64,000 bases of DNA from JACVRX01 sp046726315 (lineage in GTDB: Bacteria; Actinomycetota; Actinomycetes; Jiangellales; Jiangellaceae), in the NCBI GenBank assembly GCA_046726315.1, contig JBKPAG010000014.1:12634-76633 (forward strand), given 5' to 3'. Positions within the stretch are counted from its first letter, which is position 1. Every line of letters begins with the position of its first letter. The notes under the pieces are model-generated. The model was not told where the DNA came from, searched no databases, and saw only the letters and a list, made by a program, of their open reading frames with translations. Made by a program: the position numbers and the translations under genes. Below, in pieces: positions 52,494 through 61,325 of this stretch.

Positions 52494-53512
52494 GGGACGA
52501 GGACGATCTTGTGCGCGGTGCGGTCGTTGGCGAGCGCATCCAGCGCCTCGCCGTACTGGTCCAGCGGAAAGCGGTGGGTGATCATCCCGTCGGTCCTGGC
52601 CCGCCCGCCGCGCAACGCGGCGATGGCCGCACCGAAGGACGTCATCTCCGCGAAGGACCCCCTGATTGTGATCTCGCGTCGGAACACGTCAAACGGATGG
52701 AACGTCACGACCTCATCCCCCCGGGTGACCCCGTAGATGAGGACGGTGCCACCGTTGCGGGTCAAGGGAACGCAGATGTCGCCGATCCCGGTCGCGCCGG
52801 TCGCCTCGACCACGACGTCGTATCCTTCGCCACCGGATGCGGCGCGGACTTTCTCCAGGTTCCCCTGTGGGTCGTCGCGCGTGATCAGCACCGTCTGGCT
52901 CGCACCGAGTGCGGCCGCGCGGTCAAGCTTGAACTGGGTCGGTGCGGCGACCGTCACCGACGAGGCGCCTCCCGAAGCGATGAACTGGGCCAGCAACAGG
53001 CCGGTTGGTCCGGCGCCGAAGACGAGCGCGCTCGACCCGGGACGCAGGTTCAGCGTCTCGAGCCCGTGCATCGCGCAGGCGGCGGGCTCGGTGAACACCG
53101 CCGTGTCGAGTGGGAGCCCCTGGACGGAAAACACCAGGTTTGCGGGAACGGTCACGTACTCCGCGAAGAACCCCGGGTAGTTGCTTCCGAGGCCTTTGGC
53201 GTTGGCACACAGGATCAGGCGCCCGGACAGGCAGTAGTCGCACGTCCCGCAGAAGATGTTGGGGTTGACGGTCACCTGCTCCCCGATGGTGAACTGCTCG
53301 ACATCGTCGCCGAGCGCGTCCACCAATCCGACGAGCTCGTGACCCGGGATGAGCGGGAACACGGCGTTGAAGTCGCCGTGGTGGATGTGCAGATCAGTGC
53401 CACAGACTCCGACCTGCTTCACCCGGATTCGTACGTCGCCCGGACCCACCTCCGGAGTCGGGACGTCCGCCAGCGCGTAGCTGCGCGGACGGTCGTACAG
53501 CACTGCCTTCAT
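52490..53512 (-). CDS. Zinc-dependent medium-chain sugar/polyol dehydrogenase
   Basis: 340 residues. VGVCGTDLHIHHGDFNAVFPLIPGHELVGLVDALG has the catalytic zinc ligands, and NPNIFCGTCDYCLSGRLILCANAKGLG has the four structural-zinc cysteines. ALVFGAGPTGLLLAQFIASGGASSVTVAAPTQFKLDRAAALGA is the NAD(P) Rossmann motif. The gene lies 73 bases after the terminator-like hairpin that follows the binding-protein gene. Its context predicts oxidation of the imported polyol to a ketose. Arabinitol, xylitol, sorbitol or galactitol dehydrogenases all share this architecture. Confidence 0.88.
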   Translation of the reverse strand: MKAVLYDRPRSYALADVPTPEVGPGDVRIRVKQVGVCGTDLHIHHGDFNAVFPLIPGHELVGLVDALGDDVEQFTIGEQVTVNPNIFCGTCDYCLSGRLILCANAKGLGSNYPGFFAEYVTVPANLVFSVQGLPLDTAVFTEPAACAMHGLETLNLRPGSSALVFGAGPTGLLLAQFIASGGASSVTVAAPTQFKLDRAAALGASQTVLITRDDPQGNLEKVRAASGGEGYDVVVEATGATGIGDICVPLTRNGGTVLIYGVTRGDEVVTFHPFDVFRREITIRGSFAEMTSFGAAIAALRGGRARTDGMITHRFPLDQYGEALDALANDRTAHKIVLVP

Positions 53513-53585
53513 GCTGCTCTCTTTCCCGTGCTCGGTCGTGCGCCCGATCGCTCCGGCTACCCGCGACGAAGCCCGACTGGTCCGC

Positions 53586-53633
53586 TCGTGACTCGCTCCG
53601 CCCGACTTCGAAGCCGGGCGGAGCGAGTCACGA
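53586..53633 (-). terminator. Very strong 19-base hairpin after the binding-protein gene
   Basis: Positions 53586-53604 and 53615-53633 are perfectly complementary over 19 bases, with a ten-base loop containing CTTCGAAG. On the minus strand it begins nine bases after the stop of the binding-protein gene. No U-tract follows, as is common for actinobacterial terminators. It should end or attenuate transcription between the transporter and the dehydrogenase. Confidence 0.75.
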
Positions 53634-53641
53634 CGGGAACC

Positions 53642-54646
53642 TCAGCAGTTGGACTTGTAGATGTACTTGTTGACCTCGGGATCGTCCAAGTTGTCCTGCG
53701 TGACGATCAGGGACTCGGTCTCGATCTCTGGTGTCACCGTCTCGCCGGCCAGTGCCGCCATAGCCTGCTCGACACCTTGTATGCCGATGTCGAAGGGCTT
53801 CTGGGCGACGAGCGCTTGCACATCCCCGGCCTCGAGCTGCTGGATCTGGTCGGGGCCGGCGTCGAAGCCGACGACCTTCACCTGACCGGCCTTGCCGGCC
53901 TGCTTCACACCGGTCGCCACACCCTGGGCGGTGAACAGGTTGGTCGCGAAGACACCCTCGAGGTCAGGATCCTTGGCCAGGGCTGCCGAGATGACCTGCG
54001 CTGCCGTGCTCGCGTTGTTGTGCGAGTACTGGGTCTCCCCTACCAGAGTGAGTCCGAGCTCCTCCGCCTTGGTGTTGAAGCCCTCGACCCGCGCATCCAC
54101 GCTGGACACACCTGGGTCGGTGGAGATCACCAGCACCTTGCCCGTGACGCCGAGCTGCTCGAGGGCCTCGGCCGCCTTCTGACCGCCCAGGTTGTTGTCG
54201 GTGGCGATCCGCGAGACTCCGATGGTCGGGTCGGTGACGATGGTGTCGACGAGCACGACCTTCGTCCCGGCGTCCTGGATTCGCTTCAGGGGCGGCGCGG
54301 ATGCCGTGACGTCGTTGGGAGCGACCAGCAGAGCGTCCGGCTGCTGGGCCGCCACCGCGTCGAGCATCGGGTTCTGGAGGGTGGCGTCGAACTTGTCCGG
54401 ACCCTGGACCTCCAGGGTGGCCCCGGCGGCATCCGCCGCTTCCTGGGCCCCGCACTCCATCGAGACGTAGAACGGGTCTCCCTTGACGCCCACCATCAGC
54501 GTGATGCTCGCGCCTTCCGCGCCGCCGCCCGGGCTCGCCGCGCCAGTGCCGCCGGACGTTGTGTCATCGTCGGACCCGCCGCATGCGGCGAGGCTGAGGG
54601 CGACGGCGGAGGCCGCCGTCAAAGTGAGGAACTTGCTCCTGTTCAC
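53642..54646 (-). CDS. Sugar ABC transporter substrate-binding lipoprotein (RbsB-like)
   Basis: 334 residues from GTG 54646, five bases after AAAGGAG; GTG 54652 is too close to that element. MNRSKFLTLTAASAVALSLAACGG is a lipoprotein signal with lipobox LAAC. The mature protein is a type 4 sugar-binding protein: SITLMVGVKGDPFYVSMECGAQEAADAAGATLEVQGP, PDALLVAPNDVTASAPPLKRIQDAGTKVVLVDT and VGFDAGPDQIQQLEAGDVQALVAQKPFDIGIQGVEQAM. It delivers the ligand to the permease encoded 42 bases upstream. The sugar or polyol is unknown. Confidence 0.93.
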   Translation of the reverse strand: MNRSKFLTLTAASAVALSLAACGGSDDDTTSGGTGAASPGGGAEGASITLMVGVKGDPFYVSMECGAQEAADAAGATLEVQGPDKFDATLQNPMLDAVAAQQPDALLVAPNDVTASAPPLKRIQDAGTKVVLVDTIVTDPTIGVSRIATDNNLGGQKAAEALEQLGVTGKVLVISTDPGVSSVDARVEGFNTKAEELGLTLVGETQYSHNNASTAAQVISAALAKDPDLEGVFATNLFTAQGVATGVKQAGKAGQVKVVGFDAGPDQIQQLEAGDVQALVAQKPFDIGIQGVEQAMAALAGETVTPEIETESLIVTQDNLDDPEVNKYIYKSNC

Positions 54647-54688
54647 ATGCACTCCTTTGGTCTGGTGCAGACTTGTTATGGGTTGGGG

Positions 54689-55831
54689 TCAGCGCCTGTT
54701 GCGCGCCCGGCGGCGGAGCTGGTCGGCGTAGATGGCGAGGATGAGGACGACGCCGACGGCGACCATCTGCCAGTAGGGCTGGACGCCGACGATGATGAAG
54801 CCGTTCTGCAGCACCGCGGGGATCCACACACCGATGAGGGTGCCGATGATACTGGCGATACCGCCGAACAGGCTGGTGCCACCGAGGGCGACAGCTGTGA
54901 TGGCGCTCAGGTTGTCGGTGGAGTGACCGGCGACCGATGTCGTGGAGAAGTACGCGACGGCGAGAAAGCCGCCGAGGCCGCTGGCCAAAGCCCCGACAAC
55001 GTAGACCTTCAGTAGATGACGCTCGACATTGATGCCGACTCGGCGGGCGGCCTCCTCGCTCGATCCAATCGCCAGCGTGTGGCGGCCGAACACGGCCAGG
55101 TGCATCCCCACGTACCCAATGCCGACGACGATCAGGCCGATGAGGATGAGATTGTCCAGTCCGGGGATCAGCTGACCCGTCGCGACTGGGTTGAGGGCGT
55201 ACGTCGCGACGTTCACGCCGTTCTGCATGAGCAGAGCGATGCCCAGGCCGGCACCGAGGGTCCCCAGCGTCGCGAGCATCGGAGGGATCCGCAGGTAGCC
55301 GACGGTAAATCCATTGATGAGGCCGAGGATCAGCCCCGCTAACAACGAAGCCGCGAGGGCCACGACGATGTACCAGAGCTTCGTCTGGTCCGCGGGCACT
55401 TCGACGGCGGTGCCAGAGCCGACCTGGATGAGGCTCAGTGCTTTCACTGCAAAGACCTCACCGAGCACGATGCCCGAGGGGATGGAGAGGTCGATCCCTG
55501 CCGTGGCGATCACGAACGTGGTGCCGACACTGACGACCGTCAGGATGGCAACGTTCAGCGCGAGCAGCTGGATGTTGGAGACGGTGTTGAACGTGCCCGG
55601 CGCCAGCACGGAGAAGATCACCATCGTCACGATCAGGAAAAGGAACGTCATCAGGACCGGGCTGGCGATCAGGCGCCGCCACCACACCTGCTTCGTTTCG
55701 ACCGCAACGCCCGCGCCCTCGGCAGCCACTTCCGGGACGGCGTCACCCTCAACGGTGGCATCGATAGCCGCCACCTCCGCCTGGCCGATCACATGCTGGG
55801 TCTCCGCTGCCTCGTCCTGGATGTCGCTCAT
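54689..55831 (-). CDS. Sugar ABC transporter permease (RbsC-like)
   Basis: 380 residues from ATG 55831, in an ATGA overlap with the ATPase stop. An acidic 50-residue N-terminal tail precedes about ten membrane helices. TAGIDLSIPSGIVLGEVFAV, LINGFTVGYLRIPPMLATLGTLGAGLG, GSSEEAARRVGINVERHLLKVYVVGALASG (coupling loop) and ITAVALGGTSLFGGIASIIGTLIGVWI are diagnostic of RbsC-type permeases. It works with the half-size ATPase and the binding protein in the same operon. Confidence 0.93.
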   Translation of the reverse strand: MSDIQDEAAETQHVIGQAEVAAIDATVEGDAVPEVAAEGAGVAVETKQVWWRRLIASPVLMTFLFLIVTMVIFSVLAPGTFNTVSNIQLLALNVAILTVVSVGTTFVIATAGIDLSIPSGIVLGEVFAVKALSLIQVGSGTAVEVPADQTKLWYIVVALAASLLAGLILGLINGFTVGYLRIPPMLATLGTLGAGLGIALLMQNGVNVATYALNPVATGQLIPGLDNLILIGLIVVGIGYVGMHLAVFGRHTLAIGSSEEAARRVGINVERHLLKVYVVGALASGLGGFLAVAYFSTTSVAGHSTDNLSAITAVALGGTSLFGGIASIIGTLIGVWIPAVLQNGFIIVGVQPYWQMVAVGVVLILAIYADQLRRRARNRR

Positions 55832-56640
55832 GCGGCCACCTCGTTCGTAAACGCACCGGAGATCGCTGCGATCAGCCGGTCCACATCGGCCTCGCCCTGC
55901 TCGAAGCGCGCCACGCGAGCGCCGAGCCGCAACACCTCGATGCGGTCCGACACCTCGAGCACCTGCGGCATGTTGTGCGAGATGAAGACGACGGCCAGGC
56001 CGCGGTCGCGGACCCGGCGGATCAGGTCGAGAACCTTCGCGGTCTGGATGACACCCAGCGCCGCGGTCGGCTCGTCGAGGAGGATCACGTGCTGCGCCCA
56101 CATCGCGGCCCTGGCGATGGCGACGGACTGGCGTTGCCCGCCGGAGAAGGAGGCGACCGGCACGCGCAGGTCCTGCACCATGCCGACCCCGAGGTCGGCA
56201 AAACTCTTCGCCGTCTGCCGGCGCATCGCCGCCTGGTCGTAGATGATCTTGAACCTGCGGATCTCGCGACCGAGGAACACGTTCGACGCGGCATCCAGGT
56301 CGGGCGCCAGGGCAAGGTCCTGGTAGACCGTCTCGATGCCGAGTCGCTCGGCATCGATTGGGCTCGAGAGCTGTACCGGTTTCCCGTCAACCTCGATGGT
56401 GCCGCCGTCCGGCGCGTGGACACCTGACATGCACTTGACCAGGGTCGACTTGCCGGCGCCGTTGTCACCGATGAGCGCGGTCACCTCGCCGGCCATGGCC
56501 TCGAAGGAGGCTCCGCGGAGGGCGCGGACGTGGCCGAACTCCTTGACGACCGATCGGGCCGCCAACGCCGGAGTCCGCGCACGCCGGGCCGACCCGGCCC
56601 CATCCGGTGTGGTCGCATCGTCGGTTGTCACGCACATCAC
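55828..56640 (-). CDS. Sugar ABC transporter ATPase, single-domain RbsA-like
   Basis: 270 residues; possible starts are GTG 56640, ATG 56637 and GTG 56631. One nucleotide-binding domain is present: GDNGAGKSTLVKCMSG (Walker A), VYQDLAL (Q-loop), FSGGQRQSVAIARA (signature), VILLDEPTAALGV (Walker B) and VFISHNMPQV (switch His). It belongs to the FrcA-like half-size ATPases that serve RbsC-type permeases. The start overlaps the stop of the LacI-type gene by four bases and its stop overlaps the permease, so regulator and importer share one message. Confidence 0.93.
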   Translation of the reverse strand: MMCVTTDDATTPDGAGSARRARTPALAARSVVKEFGHVRALRGASFEAMAGEVTALIGDNGAGKSTLVKCMSGVHAPDGGTIEVDGKPVQLSSPIDAERLGIETVYQDLALAPDLDAASNVFLGREIRRFKIIYDQAAMRRQTAKSFADLGVGMVQDLRVPVASFSGGQRQSVAIARAAMWAQHVILLDEPTAALGVIQTAKVLDLIRRVRDRGLAVVFISHNMPQVLEVSDRIEVLRLGARVARFEQGEADVDRLIAAISGAFTNEVAA

Positions 56641-57734
56641 CTGCTTTCTTGTCTGGTTTGTGCTCGGCGGGGTTGGGCCACGCCGAAGGCTCGGCGGCGT
56701 GAGTCTAGGACCTTCTCGTCACCGGGGCGCCTGACGGCGGCTGCTCGGGGGTGCTGGAACAACGGAGGCAGTACGACGTCGCGCGCCGGGCCCGCCAGCC
56801 CGTCGAGACGCTCGAGCGTCATCGCGGCCACGGCCGCTCCGAGCCGCCTTGGCTCGGAGGCGACGACGGTCAACGGCGGAAAGACGAGCAGGTCGGGGTC
56901 GGCCACATCGTCGAAGACGGTCAGGTCGACGTCCGCACCAGTGGCCAGCATGGATCGGATCACCGCCCGGCCCGACCGGTTGTGCAAGGCGAAGACGGCA
57001 GTCGGCCCGTCGGCCGCCTGAAGCATCGCGGTGACCGTGACCTCTGCTTGCACCGCGTCCCCACAGCTCAGTGCCACGAGGTCGGCGTCGAGGCTGATCC
57101 CCGCGTCCACGAGCGCGTCGCGATAGCCGTCGTAGCGCTCGCTCATCGTCCACACCCGGGCGTCGAACCCGATCACGGCGATTCGGCGGTGACCAGCGGT
57201 GACCAGCTCGGTGACGGCCACCCGGGCCGCGGTGCGGTTGTCAACAGTGACGGTGTCGACGCTGACACCTACCAGCGGCCGATCGACCGCGCCGACGGCT
57301 AGGCCGTGGTCGATGTCAAGCTGAAGGTAGGACGAGTCGCCTGGCGCCGAGACGACCACCAGTGCAGCGACGCGCCGCTCGACGAGAACGCGGGTGAGCA
57401 TCCGTTGCCGCGTCATGTCGTCGCCGTGACTGGCCGAGATGAGGCCCAGCTTGCGCGGCACCAGGGTGGCCTCGACCTCGGCAGCGAGCGCGGCGAAGAA
57501 GGGGTCCGAGACCGTGGGGATGACCAGGCCGACGGTTGCGCTGGTCTGGCGGGCCGCCAGGGCTCGAGCGAGGTAGTTGAGCCGGAAGCCGAGTTCGCCG
57601 GCCGCCTCATGGACGCGTTGGGCTGTCGCTTCGGCGACCCCGTATTCGCCGTTGAGGGCCCGAGACGCAGTCTTGAGGCTGACGCCTGCCCGCGCCGCGA
57701 CGTCCGCGAGCGTGGGGCGCGGTGGCCTCGTCAT
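56637..57734 (-). CDS. LacI-family regulator heading the importer operon
   Basis: 365 residues from ATG 57734. RPTLADVAARAGVSLKTASRALNGEYGVAEATAQRVHEAAGELGFRLNYLARALA is the DNA-binding domain with hinge. The ligand domain has TVGLVIPTVSDPFFAALAAEVE, GHRRIAVIGFDARVWTMSERYDGYRDAL and AVFALHNRSGRAVIRSML, and then a slightly degenerate terminal part (DLTVFDDVADPDLLVFPPLTVVASEPRRLG). A divergent promoter with two tandem palindromes lies 128 bases upstream. Being first in its own operon predicts autoregulation. Confidence 0.9.
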   Translation of the reverse strand: MTRPPRPTLADVAARAGVSLKTASRALNGEYGVAEATAQRVHEAAGELGFRLNYLARALAARQTSATVGLVIPTVSDPFFAALAAEVEATLVPRKLGLISASHGDDMTRQRMLTRVLVERRVAALVVVSAPGDSSYLQLDIDHGLAVGAVDRPLVGVSVDTVTVDNRTAARVAVTELVTAGHRRIAVIGFDARVWTMSERYDGYRDALVDAGISLDADLVALSCGDAVQAEVTVTAMLQAADGPTAVFALHNRSGRAVIRSMLATGADVDLTVFDDVADPDLLVFPPLTVVASEPRRLGAAVAAMTLERLDGLAGPARDVVLPPLFQHPRAAAVRRPGDEKVLDSRRRAFGVAQPRRAQTRQESR

Positions 57735-57861
57735 GCGGGAGCACCGACCGCGACCCAGAGGCCGCGATCCTGCGAGGTCACGCGGGACGCCACCGGCGCG
57801 GCACTCCTCTCCCAAACGCGACAGATAAGGTCGCGGACGACAGCAAAGTTCGGGGATTTCT

Positions 57862-57918
57862 GACAGCGCTGTCTGACAGCGCTGTCGACACAATATTCCC
57901 GTTGTCGCTCCTAAGCAA
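57862..57918 (-). promoter_or_regulatory. Promoter with tandem palindromic operators for lacI-ABC operon
   Basis: On the minus strand TTGCTT (57918-57913) and TATTGT (57895-57890), 17 bases apart, resemble -35 and -10 elements. Immediately downstream, over the expected transcription start, stand two perfect 12-base palindromes GACAGCGCTGTC at 57875-57886 and 57862-57873, repeated every 13 bases. A LacI-type dimer bound here would block transcription of its own gene and the importer. Confidence 0.7.
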
Positions 57919-57935
57919 TGGCCCACGCGCCGCCT

Positions 57936-58895
57936 TTATCTGTTCGTTATCGCTTGGTCGAGACCGCGGGGACTGGCCGCCATCGCCTCGGTCCAGGGTC
58001 GCGCCCGGTCGGTCGCGACGGCGCGCAGGGCGTCCAGGCGTGGGCGCGCCACAGTGTCCAGAAAGATCTGCAGCTCCGCTTCACCGAGTGCCAGCGACTC
58101 CCGCCATACCGAGCGCCCGGCGATGAAGCCGGACGCGCCTCCGTCGTCGAACGCAACCTGCATGACCTCGGTGAACTGTGCGAACGGCACACCCGCGGAC
58201 AGCACCGCCCACGGCCGGTCGAGCACCGACGCGAGCCGGCGGCACCCTTCGGGCGAGCCCGGGTATTCGAGCTTCAGGAGGTCGATGTCGAGCTCGTTGA
58301 GCGCTCGTGCGGCCTCCACGATCGCGTCTTCGCGACGCTTTCCAGTGAGGTCCTCGCCGGGCAACGGGTAGACCAGGTTCTCGATGACTGACGGAATCCC
58401 CACTGCGCGGCAGTCGTCGACGACCTCTCGCACCGCCTCCAGGCACTCGGTAGCCAGGTCGGGCTCGCCGGCCCGCGGTGCCGGGCGGTCAGCGCGCAGC
58501 TGGGCCAGGAACTTGTTGGCGTCGCCGCCCTGGTCGAGCACCCAACGGGAGTTCAGCTCGGGGTCGCGGTGCGTCCTCGGCTCGCCGTTGAATACACCCC
58601 GCTGCGAGGGCTCCGATGCCACGAGTAGCCCACAGCTGCTGTGCAGTGCACCCGACTCCCTGACGGCAGGGACGCCGTATGTCGGGTCGAACAGAATCCC
58701 GCTGGCAACTGGGCTGAGGGCCCGGGCGACGCCGACCTTCGACCTTCGCAGGTCCTCGTCCGAGGCCTCGATGCCAAGGACTGCGAACATGCGCCGCAAG
58801 GTGTTCCGCTGGTCCATCGCGATGATCGCGAAGACGCCGTCCTCCCCCGAGATGTCGTCGAGGGTCTTGACCGGCTGGACTGTCGCGGGGCTCAT
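57936..58895 (-). CDS. Class I aldolase, LacD/YihT-like (tagatose-bisphosphate aldolase family)
   Basis: 319 residues. VFAIIAMDQRNTLRRM, GILFDPTYGVPAV, DANKFLAQLRAD (Lys128), IPSVIENLVYPL (Glu172), DIDLLKLEYPG with the predicted Schiff-base Lys208, and SAGVPFAQFTEVMQVAFDDGGASGFIAGRSVWRE follow the LacD pattern. The family splits tagatose-1,6-bisphosphate or, in YihT, a sulfo-sugar phosphate, to yield DHAP. Here it follows an FGGY kinase with an ATGA overlap rather than a PfkB-type kinase. The substrate may therefore be a ketose monophosphate; this is inference. The 3' end lies 18 bases before the next operon's promoter. Confidence 0.87.
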   Translation of the reverse strand: MSPATVQPVKTLDDISGEDGVFAIIAMDQRNTLRRMFAVLGIEASDEDLRRSKVGVARALSPVASGILFDPTYGVPAVRESGALHSSCGLLVASEPSQRGVFNGEPRTHRDPELNSRWVLDQGGDANKFLAQLRADRPAPRAGEPDLATECLEAVREVVDDCRAVGIPSVIENLVYPLPGEDLTGKRREDAIVEAARALNELDIDLLKLEYPGSPEGCRRLASVLDRPWAVLSAGVPFAQFTEVMQVAFDDGGASGFIAGRSVWRESLALGEAELQIFLDTVARPRLDALRAVATDRARPWTEAMAASPRGLDQAITNR

Positions 58896-60301
58896 GGGTT
58901 TCCTCCGGAGATGGTGCTGAAGGGGTTGTCGTTCGGGACATCTGTAATGGCGCGGACGGAGCCGACTCCGGCGGCCTGCGCGGCAAGCAGGGCTGCGCCG
59001 ACGACGCCAGGCTCGCGCAGCTCCGAGAACTCCAGATGCGCGATGGCGGACCGCTTGGCCGCCCGCACGCTCTGCATCCGGGTCCAGCCGCCACAGGCAA
59101 TCGCCCGGCGGTGCGGACCCACCACGGCATCGATGGTCGCGAGCAGCGCGTGGGTCTCGCCGGCGGTGTAGCGGGTGGCGGCCGCCCAGACGTCTGCTGG
59201 TGTCACGTCATCGCGCATGCGGAGCACCACGTCGTCCCCGGTGGGTCCAGCGCCGGACACCTCCAGGCCCGGGGGCAGCTCACCGACGGTGAGTGCAGCC
59301 TGATCGAGGCGGTTCCGCTCGGGCGACCCTGTCGCACCGAGCGCACCGAGGACCCGACGCAACAGCAGTCCACCTCGGACACCGCCGAGCAACAACGTCG
59401 TCCGGGGCAACACGTGCGCACCCGCGGAGAGGCCGGACCGGACCAGCAGCTCACGCCGGTCGTCGTCGAGGATTCCAGGCAGGGAGCGTGCGACGACATC
59501 CGCGGTGCCGGAGGAGTTGAACAACTCGTCCGGACCGATCGCGCCTACACCGATGGCCGCGACCGGGTGGTCGTGGCCGGCGACCGTCAGCGCCGCCCCT
59601 TGGAGCGACGACGGGAGGCCGGGGTACCGCAGCGAGCCAACAGCGACTCCTGCGCAGACCGCCGGCGGGAGCAGTGTCGTGGGCAGGCCGGCCGCCCGGA
59701 CACCTTCCTGCCAGAGCGCGCCGGTCGCCTGGTCGACGAGCCCGGTCCGGGACGCGAGTGAGGGCTCCCGGACCAGCCATCCGCCGAGCCGGTAGACGAC
59801 CCATTCGGGCACGCTCGCCCACCGGTGTGCCGGCGTCAGCACCAAGCCGCTGCTCTCCAGCCACAACAACTTGGCTAGGCTGGCCTGGCAGTCCCACGGC
59901 AGGCCGGTACGCCGCGCGAACTGCTTCGGCAGGATCGCAGCCCGCTCGCCGACCCGTTGCACCTGCCGCGCCCCGCGCTGGTCGAACCAGGCGAGCACCG
60001 GCGCGCACGGCTCACCGGCGGCGTCGAGCAGCACCCCGCTCTCGCCCAGGCCGGCGACCCCCACACCGAGCACCCGCAGCTGTCCGACCCGATGCTCCGC
60101 GGTCTGCACCGCCCTGCCCAGCAGGTCGACCGCGAGCCCGAGCATGGCCTGCGCCGTTGTCTCCGTCCCCGCATCGACCGTCGTCCAGGGCGTCCTGGCC
60201 TCCACCAATGCCACCTGCCGGCCCAGCAGATCCCGGACCAGGGCCTTCGAGCTGGTCGTGCCGAGGTCCAGCCCGATCACGACTTCGCGGCCGGTGGTCA
60301 T
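58892..60301 (-). CDS. FGGY-family carbohydrate kinase
   Basis: 469 residues. VVIGLDLGTTSSKALVRDLLGRQVALVEARTPW is the N-terminal phosphate-binding motif. SLASRTGLVDQATGALWQEGVRAAGLP, TVAGHDHPVAAIGVGAIGPDELFNSSGTADVV and AIACGGWTRMQSVRAAKRSAIAHLEFSELREPGVVGAALLAAQAAGV follow the gluconokinase/xylulokinase-like branch, but not any one characterised subgroup. It probably phosphorylates the ketose formed by a dehydrogenase of the cluster. It overlaps both neighbours by four bases (LacI-type gene upstream, aldolase downstream). Confidence 0.88.
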   Translation of the reverse strand: MTTGREVVIGLDLGTTSSKALVRDLLGRQVALVEARTPWTTVDAGTETTAQAMLGLAVDLLGRAVQTAEHRVGQLRVLGVGVAGLGESGVLLDAAGEPCAPVLAWFDQRGARQVQRVGERAAILPKQFARRTGLPWDCQASLAKLLWLESSGLVLTPAHRWASVPEWVVYRLGGWLVREPSLASRTGLVDQATGALWQEGVRAAGLPTTLLPPAVCAGVAVGSLRYPGLPSSLQGAALTVAGHDHPVAAIGVGAIGPDELFNSSGTADVVARSLPGILDDDRRELLVRSGLSAGAHVLPRTTLLLGGVRGGLLLRRVLGALGATGSPERNRLDQAALTVGELPPGLEVSGAGPTGDDVVLRMRDDVTPADVWAAATRYTAGETHALLATIDAVVGPHRRAIACGGWTRMQSVRAAKRSAIAHLEFSELREPGVVGAALLAAQAAGVGSVRAITDVPNDNPFSTISGGNP

Positions 60302-61272
60302 GGGCGCAGCTCCCCGGACCCGCGCTGGACCAGTCGGACCGGCACATACACGGTCTCCGGCATCAAGGCCGGCTCACTGATCCGTCGGGCGAGCCTCGCC
60401 ATCGCGGTCCGGCCGACGGCAGCCCCCGAGTGGTGCACCACGGTCACCGCCGGGACCAACGCATCCGCTATGGCGAAGTCACCGAACCCGACGAACGCGA
60501 CGTCGGTACGCCGGTGCTCGTGCAGGGCCGGGACCACGCCCAGCGAGCACCGCGTCGCCGCGCTGAAAACCGCAGTCGGCTGGCGGCTGTCGGCCAGCAG
60601 GCTGCTCATCGCGGCGGACGCGGCCTTAGCCGTCGGACAGTCCGCGTGGACCAGCTCGTCCCGCACCAGGAGCCCGTAGTACGCCATAGCCTGGCGGTAG
60701 CCCGCCAACCGGGCTGCCGACGTCGACACTCGCGAGTAGTCGCCGACGTAGGCGATGTCGCGATGCCCGTGGGCGATCAGGTGCGAAACGGCGTCGAAGG
60801 CGGCTCGCTGGTCGTCGATGCCGACCACGTCGGCATCGAGGCCCTCGGCGGGTCGGTCCACCAGCACCAACGGGGCAGCCGACCGGGCGAGCCAGGAATG
60901 GTCACTTGCCGTTGGCACGACCAACAGTCCCGAGACGCGGCGCCGGAGCAGCTCTGTCACGACGCGCAACTCGCGGCCCGGGTCCGCGTGGGTCGACGCC
61001 ACCAGGACCGATTTGCCAGCATCCGAGCTGGCAGACTCGACAACCGCGGCGAGCTCCGAGAAAAACGGGTCGGCGATCGACTCGACGACCAGCCCGATGG
61101 TCGCATCGGTGCCACCTCGCAGCGAGCGGGCCATCAGGTCCGGGGCGTAGTGCAGGTCCTTCATGGCGCCCTGCACCCGCTCGCGGGTAGCGGCCGCCAC
61201 CCGCGGATCGTCGTTGAGGACCCTCGACGCGGTGCGCAGACTCACGCCGGCGGCTTGGGCAACATCGCGCAA
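60298..61272 (-). CDS. LacI-family regulator heading the kinase-aldolase operon
   Basis: 324 residues from TTG 61272, the only in-frame start close to the helix-turn-helix RDVAQAAGVSLRTASRVLNDDPRVAAATRERVQGAMKDLHYAPDLMARSLRGG. The ligand-binding domain is complete: TIGLVVESIADPFFSELAAVVESASSDAGKSVLVASTHADPGRE, HGHRDIAYVGDYSRVSTSAARLAGYRQAM and FVGFGDFAIADALVPAVTVVHHSG. A strong GGAGG lies about 24 bases upstream and in another frame, so the true start may lie further up if there is a sequence error. Two perfect palindromes bracket its promoter. Confidence 0.88.
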   Translation of the reverse strand: MRDVAQAAGVSLRTASRVLNDDPRVAAATRERVQGAMKDLHYAPDLMARSLRGGTDATIGLVVESIADPFFSELAAVVESASSDAGKSVLVASTHADPGRELRVVTELLRRRVSGLLVVPTASDHSWLARSAAPLVLVDRPAEGLDADVVGIDDQRAAFDAVSHLIAHGHRDIAYVGDYSRVSTSAARLAGYRQAMAYYGLLVRDELVHADCPTAKAASAAMSSLLADSRQPTAVFSAATRCSLGVVPALHEHRRTDVAFVGFGDFAIADALVPAVTVVHHSGAAVGRTAMARLARRISEPALMPETVYVPVRLVQRGSGELRP

Positions 61273-61325
61273 GATGCTCCGCTCACTAACCGCCGTGACC
61301 TCCGTTCGGCCTCGTTTCGGGGGAT

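Noticed and set aside
52469..55015. An 848-codon plus-strand frame across the dehydrogenase and binding-protein genes
   Set aside because: Both minus-strand genes have complete family motifs, ribosome-binding sites and operon overlaps; the plus-strand product is low-complexity and continues through the terminator hairpin.
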